Below the pieces are notes generated by a model, which had not been told where the DNA came from, ran no database searches, and saw only the letters and a program-made list of their open reading frames with translations. Made by a program: the position numbers and the translations under genes. This document shows positions 35,871 through 43,701 of a stretch of 64,000 nucleotides of DNA, in pieces. How positions within the stretch are numbered: position 1 is the stretch's first letter; each line of letters begins with the position of its first letter. Source of the stretch: Geodermatophilus obscurus DSM 43160 (lineage in GTDB: Bacteria > Actinomycetota > Actinomycetes > Mycobacteriales > Geodermatophilaceae); NCBI RefSeq assembly GCF_000025345.1, contig NC_013757.1:3038001-3102000 (forward strand), read 5' to 3'.

Positions 35871-36449
35871 GCTCCGGCTCGAAGCCGGACGACGACACAC
35901 CAGCATGGAGGGATGAGGCCGATCCGGCGTCGGAGGACTCCCCGGAGCAGTCGAACCGCAGTACTGGCGGACGCTCGACCACACAGCCGATCGGCGCGAC
36001 CGGGGGACCCAGTGGGGGCAGGTCGGGCTTCGAGGGGACCTGATGGAGGTCGGTCCGCCCGCCCGGTGAGAACGGGCCATCCCCCTCCACCGTGCACAGG
36101 GCATGACGCGGTGGCACCCACCGGTGATTGCCGTGTACGGCGCTCATCGCCTCATGGGACGGCGTGACAGGTGGGTCCGAGCGAGGGCTGCGAGCCCAGC
36201 GATCCGCCATGGGACGACACGCCCCCGCGGGCCGTGTCCCGCGGTTGCCGCGCTGCGCAAGACTGCTCGTCGCGGTGCCTGTGGCTGGAGTCGCGGCCAG
36301 GCGGGACCCATGCACACCGCCTGTGACACGACGGAGGCACGGGCCCCAGTGCTCGGTGGTGGAGGTCTGCCCGTCCGACAGCAGGGAACGCAACGTCGGA
36401 TCCGGGTCAGCGGCAGCTGAGCGCTCGTCGAACGTGCCGAGGGGGTGGC
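35871..36449. other. no gene recognised
   Basis: Follows the permease fragment. Nothing recognisable on either strand except promoter space for the antiporter gene. Confidence 0.3.
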
Positions 36450-38057
36450 GTGTCGGTCGACGACCTAAACCTTGTCGTTCTCGCGGTCACCGCCCTGCTG
36501 CTCGTCGCGGTGGCGGCGGTGCGGCTGTCCTCGCGCGCGGGACTGCCGACGCTGCTCCTGTATCTCGGTCTCGGGGTCCTCATCGGCGAGGCCGGGCTGG
36601 GCATCGAGTTCGAGGATGCCGAGCTCACCCAGGCCGTCGGGTTGGTGCTGCTCGGCATCATCCTGGCCGAGGGTGGCCTGACCACACGGTGGCCGGTCAT
36701 CCGACCGGTGCTGGGACCGGCTCTGCTGCTCGCGACGCTGGGTGTGGCGGTCAGTGTGACCGTCACCGCCGCGATCACGTATGGCCTGCTCGACGTCGAC
36801 CTCCGGACGGCCGTCCTCCTCGGGGCGGTCGTCTCTTCCACCGATGCCGCCGCCGTCTTCTCCGTCCTGAGACGGTTGCCACTGCGGCGGCGCCTCGGTG
36901 CGACGCTGGAGGCGGAGTCCGGATTCAACGACCCGCTGGTGATCATCCTGGTGGCCCTCGTCGTGTCCGACGGCTGGGAACAGGCGGATCCACTGCTGTC
37001 CCTGGGCCAGGTGATCTATCAACTCGTCGTCGGCGCGGCGGTGGGGGTTCTGGTCGCCCGCGCGGGAGAGAGCGTGCTGCGCCGCAGCGCGCTGCCGTCG
37101 GTGGGTCTGTACCCCATCGCCACCGTGGCGATCGCCCTGTTCGCGTTCGCGGTCGCCGGTGTGGTCGGAGCGTCGTCCTTCATGGCTGTGTACCTGGCCG
37201 GCCTGTGGCTGGGCAACGCCCGCCTCCCCCACCGCAACGCCACCCTCGGTTTCGCCGAGGGCCTGGCGTGGCTGTCGCAGATCGGTCTGTTCGTCCTGCT
37301 GGGCCTGCTGGCCAGTCCCAGCAGGCTCCCAGACGCGCTGCTGCCTGCACTGATCGTCGGCGGGGGCCTGTTGCTGTTGGCCCGCCCACTGTCGGTGGTC
37401 GTGTGCGCGACGCCGTTCCGCTCCTCGTGGAGGGAACAGGCGTTCATGTCCTGGGCCGGACTCCGGGGCGCTGTGCCGATCGTGCTCGCCACCATCCCGA
37501 TCAGTGCGGAGCTGCCGGCAGCCGAGACGATCTTCGACATCGTCTTCGTCCTGGTCGTCGTCTTCACGATCGTCCAGGCGCCGACCTTGCCCTCACTGGC
37601 GCGGCGCCTGGGGGTCGGTGACGCGGAGGACGCGAGCGACGTGCTCATGGAGTCGGCACCACTGGAGCGGCTCGACGCGGACCTGCTCCAGTTCCTCGTG
37701 CCGGCGGACTCGAAGCTGCACGGCGTCACCATGTGGGAGCTGCGCCTGCCACCTGGCGCCGTCGTCTCCCTGATCGTCAGAGACGGCCACACGCTGGTCC
37801 CCGACCGGCAGACCACCCTCCGCCATGGCGACCACCTCTTGTTGGTCGTGCCGAGCAGGAGCCGGCTCGCCGTCGAACGTCGGCTGCGTGCCGTCCACCG
37901 AGCCGGTCGCATGGCCGGCTGGCTGGGCGAGAACGGTGAGGACGGCTCGAGCCCCCGCGACCCCGATCGTGGCACTCCCGGCAGGTCACGCCTCGAGGTC
38001 GTCCAGCAACTGCTCCGCCGGATGAGGCGAAGCCGCCCTCCACCGACGAGCGGCTGA
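36450..38057 (+). CDS. CPA1-type K+(Na+)/H+ antiporter with RCK_C domain
   Basis: 535 residues. About 12 spans (residues 5-385) with GAVVSSTDAAAVFSVL and the ion-site EAESGFNDPLVIILVAL motif of CPA1 exchangers. A cytosolic TrkA-C/RCK_C domain follows (about 400-475: LVPADSKLHGVTMWELRLPP, GDHLLLVVPSR). This combination is that of NhaP2/CvrA-like K+/H+ antiporters, where the RCK domain gates export. The tail is basic. GTG at 36450 has GAGGGGG about 5 nt upstream. It adds a further exchanger to NhaA and Mrp in this region. Confidence 0.9.
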   Translation: MSVDDLNLVVLAVTALLLVAVAAVRLSSRAGLPTLLLYLGLGVLIGEAGLGIEFEDAELTQAVGLVLLGIILAEGGLTTRWPVIRPVLGPALLLATLGVAVSVTVTAAITYGLLDVDLRTAVLLGAVVSSTDAAAVFSVLRRLPLRRRLGATLEAESGFNDPLVIILVALVVSDGWEQADPLLSLGQVIYQLVVGAAVGVLVARAGESVLRRSALPSVGLYPIATVAIALFAFAVAGVVGASSFMAVYLAGLWLGNARLPHRNATLGFAEGLAWLSQIGLFVLLGLLASPSRLPDALLPALIVGGGLLLLARPLSVVVCATPFRSSWREQAFMSWAGLRGAVPIVLATIPISAELPAAETIFDIVFVLVVVFTIVQAPTLPSLARRLGVGDAEDASDVLMESAPLERLDADLLQFLVPADSKLHGVTMWELRLPPGAVVSLIVRDGHTLVPDRQTTLRHGDHLLLVVPSRSRLAVERRLRAVHRAGRMAGWLGENGEDGSSPRDPDRGTPGRSRLEVVQQLLRRMRRSRPPPTSG

Positions 38058-38660
38058 GCCGGCCCCGGGCTGTGGGCGTCGAGATCGTCCCCGTCCAGCG
38101 ACACCACGCGTCGCCTCGGGGCTACTCGCCGCCCCACCTGGCCTCCAGCCCTCCCTACGACCGCGCCACTGCCGGCGCGGCATCGCAAACGACTCCGATG
38201 GCCCTGTGCAGGGGCCCGCGCGAGCACGCCCAGATCGCGCGAGGAGCGCCCACTGGGCTCCGCCTCCCGGATCCACCAGCACTCCACGTCGCGGGACGCC
38301 GCGTCCGATGAACGCAGCCGGGCCGAGTGGGACCGCGCCGCTGTGCCGGTACACGGCTCCACAGGACGTCGTGTTCGCCATGGCCACGCTCGTGTCCGGG
38401 AGTGCTCACCAGGAGCAGCACTGGGCGCCTTGCCGGGGCTCGGCAACCACCGCCCTCGTAGTCGTCCGGCATCGCGCGTGTCCGGCCGACGAACCGCGCA
38501 TACCGTCGGCCTCCACGACCTGACCGACGAGCCGACTGGTCCGTCCCACGAGCGAAGCGCAGGAGGAGATGTCCCCTGCCTCACCCCTGCGGGTCGGTGT
38601 CGGTCCGTCGCACCCACTCATGGGAGTGCCCGTCAGGTGTTCAGGAGGAGTTGGAGAACT
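38058..38660. other. no gene recognised
   Basis: About 600 bp after the antiporter. Open frames exist on both strands but none resembles a family I know. Probably part of the eroded stretch that continues to 39.8 kb. Confidence 0.3.
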
Positions 38661-38850
38661 GTGGTCCGAGCAGTGCGGGCAGCGACGGCCGGGATCCTGC
38701 TGGCCGCGTCGAGCGCTTCCACCACCGGCCAGGTCGCGCGGGCTTGCTACAGGACCGGCCGGGCCCGTCAGATCGGGGAGCTCACGGTCCGGCGGGTCCG
38801 ACCAGCCCATCAGCCCGGTGGCGTGTATCGGCCGGACGGCATCCCCACGA
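38661..38850 (+). pseudogene. LpqE/PCuAC-like lipoprotein, truncated paralogue
   Basis: VVRAVRAATAGILLAASS, STTGQVARACYRTG and QIGELTVRRVRPAHQPGGVY line up with the signal region, the GQVTQTATQARDKTG linker and the VHAVQLVHPPGGVY start of the intact lipoprotein at 32499-33119. The lipobox cysteine is lost, and homology ends at about 38835, where a different gene fragment begins. Confidence 0.6.
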
Positions 38851-39124
38851 CGTGCCGAACTGCATCGCTCACCATGGCGTAGAACAGTGCAGCGTCGCGC
38901 GGGCGACGGTCTACAGCGACGACCTCTTCGAACGATCGGAACCACTGTTGCCCGCAGGGGTGAGCTTGCTCGACACGAGCTCCTACTTTTGCGACGGGAT
39001 CGTGTGCCCAGCCCTCATCGGCAACATCTGGGTGTACCTGGACACCGGTCACGTGACCCCCACGTACATGCGCACCGTCGCACCGTCGTTGGAGCGGGAC
39101 CTCACAGCGGTGACCGGCTGGTGA
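38842..39124 (+). pseudogene. acyltransferase/SGNH hydrolase (OafA-like), C-terminal fragment
   Basis: In a second frame from about 38842 the sequence reads DVPNCIAHHGVEQCSVARA, LLDTSSYFCDGIVCPALIGN and YLDTGHVTPTYMRTVAP, ending at a stop at 39124. This is the end of the SGNH domain of large OafA/YrhL membrane acyltransferases, including the catalytic D-x-x-H region (DTGHVT). The membrane acyltransferase part (about 400 residues) and most of the SGNH domain are missing. Joined directly to a lipoprotein fragment, so this is a deletion junction. Confidence 0.65.
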
Positions 39125-39419
39125 CCCCTCGCAGCCACGGGCACCCGTGCCCCATAGCCCTCGGCCGGCTGAGGAGCGCCAGAAGCGGCCGGAGGGTCCG
39201 ATGGTCTCGGCACGGTCGGCCGTGAGTGGAGAGCAGACCGGCGCCGTGCGGAGCCTGGGGCGGCTCACCGGCGTTGCGCTCACAGACTCTCGGTGCAGTC
39301 CGAGCACAGCAGGGACGCTGTCCTCGGTGGAGGACGGCGCCCAGGCCTGGTTCATCGGGCTGAGTCCGGACGGGAACTGCTACCTGAACACGTCCTTGAC
39401 CTTCGCCTGCCTGCCTGAG
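39125..39419. other. no gene recognised
   Basis: Between two gene fragments. A frame with GLSPDGNCYLNTSLTFACLPE is visible but I cannot assign it. Confidence 0.25.
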
Positions 39420-39790
39420 GTTCCGGGGCAAGGCCGGCAGCAAGTACTACCTGCTCGTCGACGCGCACGGCCGGCCGTTGAACGTGCGGGTCGGGAGCCA
39501 ACCGACATGACGGCCTGCTCGTCGAGCCACTCCTGGACTCGATGCCGGCGATCAGACGCAGCGGACGCGGCCATCCGCAGCGTCGGCCGGTCAAGCTGCA
39601 CGCCGACGAGGGCTACGACACTCGCGGGTGCGCCGCTACCGGCGTCGCCGCGGGATCACCGCCCGCATCGCTCGGATCGGCCGGGGACTCGAGCGCCCGA
39701 CCGGGCTGGCACTGTTGGGGCGTCGAGCGGACGCTCGGCTGACTGCTGTCCTACAAGCGCTCCGCCCGCCCCGACCACTTCGTCGAAGAG
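39420..39790 (+). pseudogene. IS5-type transposase remnant
   Basis: Pieces in several frames: RGKAGSKYYLLVDAHGRPL, RHDGLLVEPLLDSMPAIRR, KLHADEGYDTRGC, ITARIARIG and HCWGVERTLG. They are the DDE domain of an IS5-family transposase of the type that needs a programmed frameshift. At least three frame changes and no terminal repeats found. Different from the intact IS at 5609. Confidence 0.65.
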
Positions 39791-39856
39791 AGACATGAGC
39801 CCCGATCACAGCCCCCAGGCCGCGCACCCCCAGCTCGGTGAGGGGGTGCGTGGCCG

Positions 39857-41266
39857 GTGACCGAAGTGCTCTCACTGCTGCTCGGTGTGGTGGTCGTCTT
39901 GGCGATCACGGTGGTCACCGGCTACTTCGTGGCCCAGGAGTTCGCCTACATGGCGGTCGACCGGGCCACGCTGGCCGCCCGCGCCGAGGCCGGGGACACC
40001 GCGGCCAAGCGTGCCCTGACGGTCACTCGCCGCACCTCGTTCATGCTGTCCGGTGCCCAGCTGGGCATCACCGTCACCGGTCTGCTGGTCGGCTACGTCG
40101 CCGAGCCCCTGATCGGTGAGTCCCTGGGCGTGCTGCTCAGCGGCGTCGGCATCCCGACCGCGGTGAGCATCGGCATCGGCGCGGTTATGGCGCTGCTGTT
40201 CTCCACCATCGTGCAGATGCTGTTCGGCGAGCTGTTCCCGAAGAACCTCGCCATCGCCCGCCCAGAGCCCGTCGCCCGCCGGCTGGCCGCCTCCACCACC
40301 GTCTACCTCAAGGTCTTCGGCTGGCTCATCTGGGTCTTCGACCAGGCGTCGAACCTGCTGCTGCGGGCGCTGAGGATCGAGCCGGTGCACGACGTCGAGC
40401 ACGCCGCCACCGCCCGCGACCTGGAGCACATCGTCGAGGAGTCCCGCGACAGCGGCGACCTGCCGGCGGAGCTGTCGATGATGCTCGACCGGATCCTCGA
40501 CTTCCCCAACCGCGACGTCGAGCACGCGATGATCCCGCGGCCCCGGGTGGGCACCGTCGCCGACACCGACACCGTCGGCCACCTCCGCGAGCTGATGGCG
40601 CACGGCCACTCCCGCTATCCGGTCCTGGAGGTCGAGACCGGTGACGTGGTCGGCGTGGTGCACCTGGCCGACCTGCTGACCACCACCGAGCCCGACACCG
40701 CGCCGGTGACCGCCATCGCCCGCGAGTGCCTGGTCGTCTCCACGGTCACCTCGCTGCCTGACGCGCTGCGCCAACTCGCCGACACCCGCAACCAGATGGC
40801 CTGCGTCATCGACGAGTACGGCGGGTTCGCCGGCGTCATCACGCTGGAGGACCTCGCCGAGGAACTGGTCGGGGAGATCACCGACGAGCACGACGCCGAC
40901 GTCGACCCCGCCTACGTGCCGGTGGAGGGCGACGGCGTGTGGGAGATGCCCGGCGACGTGCACGTCGACGAGGTCGAGCGGTCCCTCGGTGTTGACCTGC
41001 CCCGTGGGGACTACGAGACGATCGCCGGCCTGGTCATCGCCGTCCACGGCGGTCTGCCCCAGCCCGGCACCGCGCTGCAGGTCGAGCTGCCGCCCGATCC
41101 CGGTGACCTGGTCCGCGAGGACGAACCCGCAGCGCGTCTGTTGCACGCGCAGGTGCTCGCCGTCGAGCGGCACGTGCCCTCCCGGGTGCGCCTGGAACTC
41201 CCCGACCGCACGGCAGCCGCAGACGACACCAGCGCCACGCTGACCGCCGAGGAGGGCTCCCGATGA
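39857..41266 (+). CDS. CNNM/CorC family membrane transporter (hemolysin family), long form
   Basis: 469 residues. DUF21 membrane domain with about four spans (residues 3-170; TGYFVAQEFAYMAVDRATL, SGAQLGITVTGLLVG, FGELFPKNLAIARPE). A CBS pair follows (about 215-335; AMIPRPRVGTVADTD, SRYPVLEVETGDVVGVVHLAD, ACVIDEYGGFAGVITLEDL), then a C-terminal CorC_HlyC domain (VPVEGDGVWEMPGDVHVDEV). The family transports or regulates Mg2+/Co2+ across the membrane. GTG at 39857 is preceded by GAGGGGG. It overlaps the second CNNM gene by 4 nt, and the two probably act as a hetero-oligomer. Confidence 0.9.
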   Translation: MTEVLSLLLGVVVVLAITVVTGYFVAQEFAYMAVDRATLAARAEAGDTAAKRALTVTRRTSFMLSGAQLGITVTGLLVGYVAEPLIGESLGVLLSGVGIPTAVSIGIGAVMALLFSTIVQMLFGELFPKNLAIARPEPVARRLAASTTVYLKVFGWLIWVFDQASNLLLRALRIEPVHDVEHAATARDLEHIVEESRDSGDLPAELSMMLDRILDFPNRDVEHAMIPRPRVGTVADTDTVGHLRELMAHGHSRYPVLEVETGDVVGVVHLADLLTTTEPDTAPVTAIARECLVVSTVTSLPDALRQLADTRNQMACVIDEYGGFAGVITLEDLAEELVGEITDEHDADVDPAYVPVEGDGVWEMPGDVHVDEVERSLGVDLPRGDYETIAGLVIAVHGGLPQPGTALQVELPPDPGDLVREDEPAARLLHAQVLAVERHVPSRVRLELPDRTAAADDTSATLTAEEGSR

Positions 41267-42288
41267 GCGAGAACCCGTGGGTGGTCGTCACCGCCACCGT
41301 GGTCATCGTCGCGTTGAGCGCGTTCTTCGTGGCGGTCGAGTTCGCCGCGCTGGCCGCGAAGCGACACCGGCTGGAGGAGGCCGCGCCGACCAGCCGGTCA
41401 GCGCGGGCGGCACTGCGCAACTCCTCGGAGCTGACGCTGCTACTGGCCGGGTCACAGCTGGGCATCACCGCGGCCACCCTGGCCCTGGGGGCGATCAGCA
41501 AGCCGGCGGTACACCACCGGCTCACCCCGCTGTTCGAGACCTGGGGGCTGCCGCTGGTCGCCGCCGACGTCGTCGGCTTCGTCCTCGCGCTGCTCATCGT
41601 GACGTTCATCCACCTGGTGGTCGGCGAGATGGCCCCCAAGTCGTGGGCGATCGCGCACCCGGAGCGATCGGCCACCCTGCTCGCGGCACCGATGCGAGCG
41701 TTCATGGCGGTGTTCCGGCCGCTGCTGCGGGCGCTCAACGCCGCGGCCAACGCCCTGGTCCGCAAGGTCGGCGTCGAGCCGTCGAACGAGCTCGCGGTCG
41801 GGCACAGCCCCGACGCGCTGCGCCACCTGGTGGAGCACTCGGCCAACGTCGGCGCGCTGGACGCGGGCTTCTCCGCGCAGATCTCCGTCGCGCTGGAGCT
41901 CGAGCGCCTCACCGTCCGCGAACTGCTCGGGCCGCCCTCCCGCCCGACCGGCGTCCGCGCCGCCGCGACCGTCGGCGAGGTGCGGGAGCTCACCCGCCGC
42001 TCCGGGCACCTGCGCATCCTGCTTGGCGCGGCCGACGGGGAGGACATCACCGGCGTGGTGCACGTCCGCGACACCCTCACCGCGCCCGACGAGGCGCCGG
42101 CGGCACCTCTGGCCCGCCCGGTGTTCGCGCTCGAGGCCGACACCACCGTGCACGCGGCGCTCAAGGCGATGCGCGAGACCCGCAACCACCTGGCCGTCAT
42201 CACCGACGGCGGCACGACCATCGGCGTCATCACGCTGTCCGACGTGCTCCGCCGGCTGTTCCCCCAGCCGACGACCACCGCGGCCTGA
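41263..42288 (+). CDS. CNNM/CorC family membrane transporter, short form
   Basis: 341 residues. DUF21 membrane domain (FFVAVEFAALAAKRHRLE, AGSQLGITAATLALG, GEMAPKSWAIAHPE) followed by a CBS pair with weakly conserved first half, and ending HLAVITDGGTTIGVITLSDVL. The C-terminal CorC_HlyC domain is absent, unlike the neighbour at 39857. ATG at 41263 overlaps that gene's stop. This long-plus-short tandem pair is a common actinobacterial arrangement. A strong hairpin terminator follows. Confidence 0.9.
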   Translation: MSENPWVVVTATVVIVALSAFFVAVEFAALAAKRHRLEEAAPTSRSARAALRNSSELTLLLAGSQLGITAATLALGAISKPAVHHRLTPLFETWGLPLVAADVVGFVLALLIVTFIHLVVGEMAPKSWAIAHPERSATLLAAPMRAFMAVFRPLLRALNAAANALVRKVGVEPSNELAVGHSPDALRHLVEHSANVGALDAGFSAQISVALELERLTVRELLGPPSRPTGVRAAATVGEVRELTRRSGHLRILLGAADGEDITGVVHVRDTLTAPDEAPAAPLARPVFALEADTTVHAALKAMRETRNHLAVITDGGTTIGVITLSDVLRRLFPQPTTTAA

Positions 42289-42296
42289 ACAGCGGA

Positions 42297-42328
42297 GCGG
42301 CCGGGCCCCCGGTCAGGGGCCCGGCCGC
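42297..42328 (+). terminator. terminator of the CNNM operon
   Basis: Perfect 13-bp stem: GCGGCCGGGCCCC at 42297-42309 pairs with GGGGCCCGGCCGC at 42316-42328, 6-nt loop, 9 bp after the stop codon. Confidence 0.8.
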
Positions 42329-42741
42329 AGCTAGGTCATCAGCGCGCTCGGGGAGTCAGCGCGCTCAGGAAGTCAGGGGACCGAGCGCTGCCGTGAGCCC
42401 GCGATGCCCCCGGCGACGCCGATGAGCAGGACCGCGGCGATCACCGCCACGACGGAGCCGAGCACAGCGGGAGACCCGTCAGGAGCCACGATCAGCGGCG
42501 TTTCCGGAGCGCGGAACCACAGCCAGCGCAGGCCGGAAGCGTTGAGGCGACTTCCGCAGCGGCGAGTCCGACCGCTCGTCGCCGAGCGGCGACGACCTGC
42601 GGGTGGTGCGGCGGGTTGATCCAGCCGAAGGCCCGTGGGCGCATCCCCACCTGGTGCTCGCCGGCGTGCCGGCAACGCGCCCGGTAGCAATCGCGGGCGG
42701 CGGCTTCGGGCCGGGCGGCCGTCCAGGTCGTCGAGCGGCGC
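42329..42741. other. no gene recognised
   Basis: A minus-strand frame ending at 42373 gives a single membrane span and tail (GSVVAVIAAVLLIGVAGGIA), perhaps the end of a lost gene. Nothing else recognised. Confidence 0.3.
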
Positions 42742-42966
42742 GTGGAGGTCCCGACACGGCTGCCGCTCACCCGCCGCGACTGGCCCCAGGCGCTGCAGGA
42801 GCTGGCTCGGCAACTCGATGACGGGCGGATCTACGACCGCGACCTCTCCGGACTGTCCGTCGCACTCGACGCCGTCCTCGAGGCCTACAACCGCCGGCCC
42901 TACGTCCGCCTCGGAGCTGCCGATCAACACCGCGCGACCTGGCATCGCGGACATCCGCTTCGCTAA
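42742..42966 (+). CDS. small hypothetical protein
   Basis: About 74 residues, with a regular-looking N-terminal part (LTRRDWPQALQELARQLDD, DLSGLSVALDAVLEAYNRR) whose codon use fits coding DNA. The last 20 residues look like read-through. It may be a small intact gene or the front of a truncated one. No family recognised and no good ribosome-binding site. Confidence 0.3.
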   Translation: MEVPTRLPLTRRDWPQALQELARQLDDGRIYDRDLSGLSVALDAVLEAYNRRPYVRLGAADQHRATWHRGHPLR

Positions 42967-43249
42967 CGCGATCGCCGGTGACGCTGACGTACTGGAGGCC
43001 CACAGGTGGCGCGGGTACGTCAGACCGCCCCTGGACCCGTCCTCAGGGAATCATCTCCTCCAGCCCTTCTCCAGTTGAGGCTCCGGGAACTGGAGGAGCG
43101 TCGCAGCTCCGAGCTCCCCTGCCGTGTCGACAGCACATCGTTGGTCGCAGAGACACTGGAGAAGCACCCGAGGCCGCTCCCCCATCGTCGACGGACGGGC
43201 GCACCGGCGTCGTCGGCGCCTGACCGGATGGAGCGGCCGACCGCCACGG

Positions 43250-43490
43250 TGGCCCGCTTCTTGCCGCGCCGTTGCCGGTGCCGGCGTTGCCCTTCTCTGC
43301 GCCGGCCGACTCGCTGACCCCGGGGCGAACCGCGTCCAGGAGGTCGGATGCGGCGGCGTGGGGAAGCGGCCCATGTCGGCGCCGATCTCGGCCAGGATCA
43401 TCTGCGCGGCGATCGGTCCGATCCCTGGTATGGCATCGAGCCGGGCGACCGCGGGTGCCAACCCGCCGAGTTGGATCCAGCAGCCTGAGA
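43250..43490 (-). pseudogene. IS110-family transposase remnant
   Basis: Minus strand reads LGGLAPAVARLDAIPGIGPI and AAQMILAEIGADMGRFPT, then in another frame RPGVSESAGAEKGNAGTGNG. This is the transposase_20 (IS116/IS110/IS902) C-terminal domain around the helix-hairpin-helix. N-terminal DEDD part and ends of the element are not found. Confidence 0.65.
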
Positions 43491-43701
43491 CTGGCCCCCG
43501 CTCGACGCCTCGACTTCCCGGCGCGGACACCACGGTCACGTCCTGACGACCTGGACCGCGCGCACAGGCTGGTCCCGGTCTCCGCCTGCCACGCAGCGGA
43601 GCCAGACAGCTTCCTCACCGGCGTCCGGGCGTTCCTCCTCGGCCCCAGGGACCATGCGCGAGGAGCACGAGCGACGGGTAGGCGGCCAATAGCCTGCCGC
43701 G

